A DNA stretch of 64,000 nt from Siderastrea siderea (lineage: Eukaryota; Cnidaria; Anthozoa; Scleractinia; Rhizangiidae). Both the position numbers and the translations under genes were made by a program. The notes beneath the pieces were generated by a model. That model was not told the origin of the DNA. It saw only the letters and a program-made list of their open reading frames with translations, and did not search any database. Position 1 is the first letter of the stretch, and each line of letters starts with the position of its first letter. The stretch is taken from assembly GCA_964030785.1 (NCBI GenBank), contig OZ034978.1:14746453-14810452 (forward strand). The letters run 5' to 3'. This document shows positions 26,301 to 35,300 of the stretch, in pieces.

Positions 26301-29300
26301 AGCATTTGTGTTATGTGGATGGTAATTGGCAAGAGACAACAGTTTCACGTATTGCGTGCTCTGTAATTCTAGTTTGACCGATAAGTTGACGGCGTTGAGT
26401 CGTGTTTCGTTAACAGTGTGGAATTAGTTAGCTGGAGCAACATGGTTCATTTAAATTACCTCACAACAAGCGTTAATCATGGAAAATTTATGCGTAATTA
26501 AAAAAGGAAAACAAGAGACGTGTTCAAAATAACGTAGTTCCGTACTCGATACCTTTAAAGCAAAGCCGTTTCGCGATCCTGATAAGCCGCATCGGAAGTG
26601 CTACGTCATAAAGTTGCATACACGTGATCCAACCCCGGAAGTAACGACGATCTCCTATCCTTGCCCCCATCCTGGCGGGATAGTTTGTCGACAAGCGTAT
26701 TCTTCCAATGACTTTAGTAACGACTGGTTTCTCGTTTACGTACAGTGTTGCAATTCCCGTCCTTTGATCGTAAGTCGCACCGACAAAACTCCACGAGCGC
26801 CGTCTGAGTCGTCGGCTGACCAGCGGTTGGGTGAAAACGCGCGTGCGTCGCACAAACCGTACAAAGAGTCTGCCAGCGCGCGTTATCCAAAAGTGGACTC
26901 CAAACCCCTTGGGATTGTAGTTGAAGATAGGACCGGCACCTCCTTTGGGGTTTACCCATGATAAAAGTGTTATTGAGTTCTGAGTATCCAGCTTCCCTGT
27001 GTTAGGGAACTCGATGAAACTGTCCGGCCTTCCTAGGAAACTATACGAGCCACCGCGTCGTCCATCAGGTCCTGGGGCTGGTCGTACGTTGTTTAATTTA
27101 CCCGGTGGGTTTTTATTGGGTCCGATATCGTAGCCCCGATATTTTACGGTCAGAGGGTAGAAAGCGACAGCATCCGGGAGGCCTAAAATAAAGGTTGGTG
27201 AACACAATAAATCAAGTTTGATACATTGCAGAGAGTAATTACCTTTACTTGCAGGACTGTCTAAAAGCATGCTGCAAAGGATTAAAGACGCGCCATTCTC
27301 TTAACCTAGCACAAGATGCCAGTTAAAGCTTGTAAATTAGTTCAAGTTTCGAAAACCAAATCAAACACAACATAGATTTCTTAAAACATATCACCCACTT
27401 ATTGCAAGCTGGATCAACTCAGTGGTCATAATGACGGATGGCTTCCTGTTCACCAGATTTCGAGCAGTCTCTTTCATTTTCCAAATCTTAATAGCGCAAA
27501 ACGACGCCTCTCCAATCGGTTCTTGTATAATAATTTATACATAATTTAGATACTCTGCTAGTCGCTGGATTTGAGAAAAATTGGCCGACTGTTCGCAGTA
27601 AGGATTTTCAGATATTCGGACACTCACTCAAAGAAAAGAATAATAAATTGATACCTTGAACTGAATTAAAGGCAGCCACGAATTAACCAATAGTTGAACA
27701 AGTTGGTGTATCAAACGAAACCTAAGCATATTTAGTTGGTGTTAAAAAGTGGTGCTCTATCTCCATGTTATTTTCTGTGGAGTAGAGGACCGGGCAGTAC
27801 TTACGTGGGGGTCTTGTTGGTCTTATTGTAGGTCTGGTTGTTGGACCTAGAAAGGCAAATGGTATAATTTTTCAAATACGATATTGTATATATGGATATT
27901 AATACATACAGACTGCGAGTGCAACAACTTAAGAAAGCAAAAGATCTTTTGGAAACAAGAGACGGCACTGTCTATCTTACACCAAAGAAAACAGAAAGCA
28001 ACATCAAAAATAAAAGATGTGAAACCTTAAAGGTAGAACCAACACAAGAAGACAATCCAAATGACCTGAGGACGTGAAACGAGCTACGAAAAATGTGTAA
28101 CTCCTTTGTCAATCTTTTCCTCCCTGAAAGCACTAAACAATTTAGTTGCCGTTTCTTGCATATCTTAACAGAACAATAAGCTAGTTTTACTAAGAAATAT
28201 ACTTGGGAACTTTGAAACTTGCAACCCGCACTTAGCAAAACATCTCTACGCGGCAGGTAGAAAAAACAAAAAACAGGAAGAAATAAAACTCACGCGCTCG
28301 GAAGCAGACTTTTTCAGCTCTCTTTATCTCCGGTCCAGACAGCGGTACGCTATAGACCTGCATGCATGAAATCCTTCCACGGAAGTACCTCAAATCGCGG
28401 GGCAACGCACCCATTCTGACAGGCCGGTTGGTGGCAAGACGAATGCGCCCAATGTACACGGACTTCACTGGTCGAGAATTTCGCCAAAGGGTCGCAATGC
28501 CAGTCTTTTCGTCATACGATGCTCCAACGTAGTTCCATTGCTTGGGTATCAATCTGCTGCTTATGAGCTGCCGAGTTGGTCTCCCTGTGCGGCGCACAAA
28601 TCGAACGAACAGTGTGTTGGGCCTGACAACCCAGAAGCGAACTCCTCCAGGGGCGAAATGGAAGATTGGTCCGGAACCCTCCGGGTATACCCATGCAAGG
28701 AGGGTCAGTGAGTAGTAGGAGTCGAGCTTTCCGTTGTTAGGGAAGTTGATGTAACTGGTTTTGCGACCCGAGAAGTAGTAGGAGCCGTCAGGAAGTCCGT
28801 CGGGGCCAGATGCAGGTAGGACATCACGCAACTCTCCCTCGAGGTTTTGACTTGCGCTGATGTCCTTTCCCCTTGTTTTCTTGCTGAGCGGGTACAACGC
28901 AACAATACGAGGAAAGCCTATCAAGGAAAAAGAGACGGATTAAATCAGCCCTTTTCGCAGCGTAATAAGAGTTTTGGGTTTTGGGAAGAGTGTCAGACGT
29001 CATCCATGATCTATTAATTCTAAAGTAGTTAGCTCACAGTGGCCACTACGATAGAGAACAAGCGCAGTGTTGAACTGATTTGGTATGTTAAGCAAGGTTT
29101 TCTTGAGCGTATGACAGAATTGAAACCCAGTAACATATTAAGTGCGCGCTATGCAAACGCAATGTTGATATTATTTCCCCGGGGAATTACGAGATATTTT
29201 TACGAATATTTTGTTCGTTTGAAATAACAATAACGAAAACCAAGATACGCTGATGCATTTATCATCTTGGAGGAGGAGCACCAGGAGCACGAATCACAGC

Positions 29301-32300
29301 TGGAAGTACTTACGTGGTCTTACTGTCGGTTTTGTTGTAGGCTCTGAAAGTAAATGGAAAACAAACAACACTGTCTCAGTTGGTTTTGCATTAAGATTCT
29401 CGAAACAAACTCTTTCATCAAAATTAAAAACAACTAAATGTACAATGCGTACTTGTCGTTGGTCTGGTGACTGGACACAAACAGACGCGATGGGTGGCTG
29501 GCACGAGATTTCCTCCAGTCCCTGTAAGTGAGCAAAGATAGAAAATTATTACGCTTTCTACTAGCCTATTCCCGGCTCTCAGATAGTAGGGACGGCGAAA
29601 AGTAAAAAGAAACTGCGAAAATAATGTGCGGGATTTGGAGAAAAAGTGTGTCGGCTCCCCTCAGTCTCTGCGTGTTTTTTGTGCTGGTTTCCTCATTTAC
29701 ATTTCCTACTATCCCGGAGCCTGGAACACGCCGGTTAGTATTTTAGCTCTTTCAGCTTTTGTAGGCAATAGTGTTCACGCTCTCAGATATGAAGTCTCTG
29801 GTAAAACTGACGGACAACACATTAACACATAAACCATTTTTTTGGCACTGGCGTTAAGAACTTACAACTGATATCGTAAGGCAGAAGAAAATGGACACAG
29901 CTTTACCTAAACAAATTGCGTTCCTGAGCTCGTTCACAACAATACCGAGGTGCGTCCAGTCCGCGGTGAAGATATGGTTCTTTCGAGGGGGGGATGCCAT
30001 GATGTCTAACTGACGACCATTTATGTACCGCCCCACCCCCAAACAGTAAATCCTTACACCACGGGCTTTTAAGGCGTTTGAAGGCGCTGCAACGTCATCC
30101 ATCGAGCTACCGTCGGTAATAACAACGACCACCTTAGTGGTCCTTGCACGTCGAGGGTTCTTACGAAACAGTTGATTTTGGGCCATCAACAAGGCCCTAC
30201 CAATACGGCTCCCCGATTTCGGGTACCTGACTCTCCTATTTAGCCTGTTAAATACAGCTCCGTTGTTTGTATAACTGTTAAAGCCAAACAACAGATGGGG
30301 ATTGGTCCCAAACACGATAGTCCCCACTCGAGTGTTGGTTCGGGAGACTCGAAAGCCAAGGATGACGTCACGAACGAAGTCGACCAATCGGCGGAAATTT
30401 CCGATCCCGTATCTCTCGACGCTGGCGGAACCATCGATCAAGAAAGCGAGGTCTATGGCTGATTGGCAAGCTGTATAAATAAATATCAAGAAACAGAAAG
30501 TATTATGAAGCAAGTTTGGACCCTCTAGAGGCAATTAACCTACAATCGGTGCCTGTAGCACATGTTGGGGACTTAAGGTGAAATAGCAGGCAAGAGAAAC
30601 ACTTGAGACGAACGATTTATACACCGATCACTTCGAAACTTCAACATCCCCCTCAACGGCAACCCCCCGGCCATTTGAACTTTTGAAGGTTGGATCGTTC
30701 AAATTCCCTCCCCTCGGGGCAAAAAAATGCCCCACCAATAAATTTTAGTACGGAAATACCTCTCCTCAAAGACAAATTTCGTCTTTAATCAAACACTGCT
30801 CACAATTTTCAGAAAGAGATACCTGTATGATGACACCTTCAAACTTCTTTTGAAGACCCTTTTGAAAGAGGTATTCACTAACAAAGGCGAAATTCTATAT
30901 TGTAAATCCATCAAACCTTGCAAAGACCGAAAAAACTCACGGGAATATTACGCCAGAGCAAGAGATAAATCCGGTTCAAATTCCCCACCCTTCCAAGGCA
31001 ACGTTCAAATTCCCCCGTTCCCGGGCATACTGCACATTCAAATGCCCGGGGTTTGCCCATGGGGGAATGTTGAAGTTTCGAATCGATTGGCGCATATGCA
31101 GGCTCCCATGCAGTCCTTTTTAGGGGAGGAGGGTAATAAGACTCCCTTTAAAACGACTGTGTGGAAGGCCAACAATTAAGTCTCTGAATCGAAACTTACA
31201 AATACAATGCTACATGTATGTGAGGAGGCTTATTGCAATGTTCAAATTTGCGATTAAATGCAATAGAAACATCAACTGATAAACCGTTAGGATTAGATTT
31301 AGAGCCCCCTTTTTTATCAAATATAGGCAACTGTACTCCAATAAGCACCATCCTTCTTATAAGATAAGAGCCCATCTTTGCCTCCAACACTTCTCCCATT
31401 ATTCAACAAAACTTCCCAAGCTACCGTCACTATTAGCTGGAACAGTTCTGTCAAAAATGTATACGTTTATATTTAAGATTTCCTGATAAGCTAGGATTTG
31501 CCATAATCGATTTTCACTTACACTGGAGTAAAAGGAAATTTGGTATATGATAATCAGTTGCTCAATAATGTAACCTCAATATAAAATTAGCTGTCTCCTA
31601 AAATAATGACAGTAATAATAACAATAATGATGATGACGATGATGATGATGATGACGATGATGATAATGATGATGATGATGATGATGGTGATCATGATAGT
31701 AAACAGTCCCCCACACAGTCAGTAGCAAATTTCTGAGTGTCCTGTACTTATAATAGCATGTCTCAATATCTTGACATTTGACAGGCCACATGTGCATCTG
31801 ACATTAGTCCAACTTTAATTCAGGGATAGCCAAGCAACAGGCATGCTTGCTTGATTATCTCTGAGACAAAAGAGGGACTCAGTACATAGGCTAGAAATTT
31901 CTACTCTTGAACATTCTACAGCACACTCTTTTCCTTGTGCATACTTCATGAGTGTATGTGCAACATGTGATTTGCCACTTGCATAAAACATTCCCGAGAA
32001 AATGAAATAAAGAAACCTGGTCACAGACTATACTAATGCCGAGTGGCTCTCTTTTAGCTGAAGTTTGAGCAGTCACTGTAATCAGGTTGCAAGGTATAAC
32101 AATTAATACTTTCGGATTGTCTACTTACTCATAGGTCTTGTAGGCTTCAATGTTGCTAAAAAACGAAAAAGGAAAAAAAAGAAAGAAAGGTCTTGTTAGA
32201 GTCACACCACAACAGTGAGCAAATAAATGTTGCATTATTTCACTCCATTACAAAAGAAACACTCTATTTTGAATTCTCTTCTTATAGGAATGAGTTGTGT

Positions 32301-35300
32301 GACCAGCACAAAGAACTGCTGGGCTGGAGGCTACTCCAGTCACTAGTGGCATTTCAAGTAATCAGCGATCATCTTCGTCCATTTTTAGTTTTTGCCGAAG
32401 CACTGCAAGTTCGAATTCTTTACCCTTCAGGGTCTACTCAACACATTTGTTTATAATGCATGGTTCATACCCTCCCCCCCCCCCCTGTGCACACCCCTGG
32501 GAATTTTTTTACTTGATTTTCTATTCCCCACCCCCAGCCTAATGGACAATTCCCCACCCTGGGAACTGACTAAAAATAAACTGCTTAGTTTTGCAAGAAG
32601 TTGAAGACATTTATTTCGGTATTTAAACAAAAACTAAACTTTTAGAACAGTTAAAAACCTTCTGAAGTAGAATGATGTCTTTTGTATTTTTAGGCGAAAA
32701 TGAATTGCTTGTCCACAAACGACATTGAAGTTTACAACATTAACAAGTCATGCCTGCCCCTTACCCCTGGGAAAAGGCCACTTGAAAAAATTCCCCACCC
32801 CCTGGCCAGAAGGGCTGGCTTTTCCCGAGGATGTGCCCGCAAGGGGGATGGCAACAGCTAGAATTGAACCATGCAAATGTTTTCAAAGTTTCTCTGGCCC
32901 GTCACGCCTCTAACAGAACATGTACACGCTTCTCATAGTCAAGAGTCTAATATAAATACCAGCTCACACCCAGTCATGATCATTGACCTCCAGCGCAGTT
33001 AAAACTTAAAATCACTATCACATTTTATAGCTGTCCTACAGATAAACGACTAAGGTCAGTTGTTTTCATTCTGCAGTTAAACTAAAGAGATGAAGTTCCG
33101 AGATTTGAGAGCCGTTTGAGGCCACTGAACCATGCTGGTAAACTTAATCCCCAATTCATAAATATATCATTTCATGTTTCAGTTTGTTCTGGCTGTCCAA
33201 TTCTAGCGAAAAAGTAGGTACCAACAACAATCAAGAACACAACAAGAGCACAACAAATGTCCACTCAATTCGATCACTAATAAATTGCAGTGCCGAACAC
33301 TATCCAACACTGTAGTAAGCTTATCTACAACCTAAATACCTTTTCTCTTTGTTCACACTTTTCCATTTTTCTCTACTCGAAGAGAAATCTAGCTTTCGCA
33401 TGTTTGGCAAAACAGCAATATTTCAAAATCCTGTGGTGTTTCACTTGTGATCAAAATAAAACGGAAACACGCGTGACAGCTGGCGTGACAGATACATCGT
33501 TACCGCTGACCAAACAAAAATGTGGCTTTCAGCATACTGGCCTCGAGATCGCCAATTGAACAACAATTAGTTCTACTTTTATTTTTAAAGTTACTTTTTT
33601 GTTTTAACCCTTTTCTACTGTGCCCCTCTATCCTATTTCATTTCTTGTTGCGTTGCCACTTTTCTTAAATCAATATTCCATACTGCGTTTATTGAAGTAC
33701 AAGCCAAAAAAGTTCAGGTTATATCTCTTGGTCAAGCTCATCTTTAATAATTTTATCCCCCATACATCAAGTTCACAAGCACGCTATAAAATTCCCTGTA
33801 GGCACTACAAGACCCTCTATTTAACACAAGCTTCACAGATCAGTCTTTAAATATCAATATACCAATCCGGCCTGTTTTTACTCCCAATCCCTACCCTTTA
33901 TAAAGCAAATTTTTGCCTGCAATACCCCGCCCCTCGCAAAAATTAGCTTACGGATTATTTTGGTTTTCACGTTTCGTCCTTTCAGCCATTGCATGTTGGA
34001 TGACATCATTAAGAGGTTTCCTTTTTCTTACATCAGCCAACCTTGTCTTTTGAATCTTCAGTGATTGGTTGCAAAGTACCTTAAATAGGAATTTTGCGGT
34101 ATGTTCTTTAAGAGTATATACTTACGACAAACAGGACATCTTCCTCTAAACGGAGTCACAAGCTTCGGACGTGGTCTAACTGGACTCACGTTAAGAACTT
34201 CTGAATCAGAAGGAATCTCCTCGCTAATAGCATCATCACTCTCTTCATCGATAACCCCCTCAGTCTTATTTTCCTTCCCTCCAGGAACTTCATGCAGCAG
34301 GGCTACTTTATCCGCCTCCTTTTCCGCCACTACCGCGTCTTCTTCCACTTCATCTTTGAAGGGTTTCATATCAGGTTTCTTTCCTTGCTTTTCCATCGAT
34401 TCATTTTCGGGATGTTGCTGCCAGGGGTCGATGCTTTCCGATTTGTTTACTGCGATCTGGTCGGCCACAGGCGCGGTACTGGGTTGTGGTGTTGGCGGCA
34501 TTGGCGGCGTTGCAGCCGTTGGCTGTGTAGCCGTCTGAGCAATGCTTTCCTTCGAAGTTCCACCCTCTGTTTTGTTGGCCTTTAAGGTTTTTATGGGGCT
34601 TGAAGTGTTGCTGAGAAACCTGTGATGATGAAGAACGTCGAAACCAAAAGCCACGAATTTCCCTGTGGGGACTCTATGGAATTCTTGGGTGTAGTTCTAC
34701 CGCTCAGAGCTAGAGTATTTTAGAATTGAAATTCACGACTTTTCGTAACCTATTTTAGGGCAAACTCCATAAAAATCCCCTTTTTAGTCGTCTTAAAACA
34801 TCAAAAAACTATAATTATGTCAGAGTATTAGGCTAAACAAAGTCAAGAGATTAATTCCGAAGCAAAACTATGCCCAATTTTAGACCAGAACGCCTAAACA
34901 CAATATCCTTTTGGGTTGGCAGTGGGCAAATTTGTGTTTGCTCTTTTTTTTAAGTATTCTGTGCAAGAACAACGCAAATGTATGATTCCTTTCCATTAAT
35001 CGGCCACGACGTCTATTTTTTATTGCTACTTTTTTTTCGGAGTGGGGGAAGGGGGGGGGGGGAGGGGGCTTCACGGGGCGCCAACTCTTAAAGATTTAGA
35101 CGGTCAAATAATTGTACTCACTTGTATACTTCGTTTCCCCAAGGTCCTCCTTCGCCGTCAGCTAAAAAAAAAATCAAACGCTAAATTAGTTTATTGGTCT
35201 TTTTTGCCAACGCTTGATATTCAAAATCAGACGACGTGTAACTAGTATAACCACCTGTTAAAACGGCACTAAGGTTGAATAAAATCTAATCCGTACCTTT

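Larger units (their letters stand above)
30475..34125. other. Large gene A introns flanking the TLKPTRPM mini-exon
   Basis: Apart from the mini-exon at 32129-32155, the MITE-like element and low-complexity C-rich tracts, no coding sequence was recognised. Confidence 0.5.

Noticed and set aside
31576..31797. His-rich open frame
   Set aside because: It is a translation of the GAT microsatellite.
34101..34538. Plus-strand open frame rich in Ser and Gly/Val
   Set aside because: It is the antisense shadow of the gene A acidic linker exon.
35043..35070. G-rich runs (also near 21058 and 41370) as regulatory G-quadruplexes
   Set aside because: Intronic or intergenic homopolymer-like runs; no evidence beyond composition.
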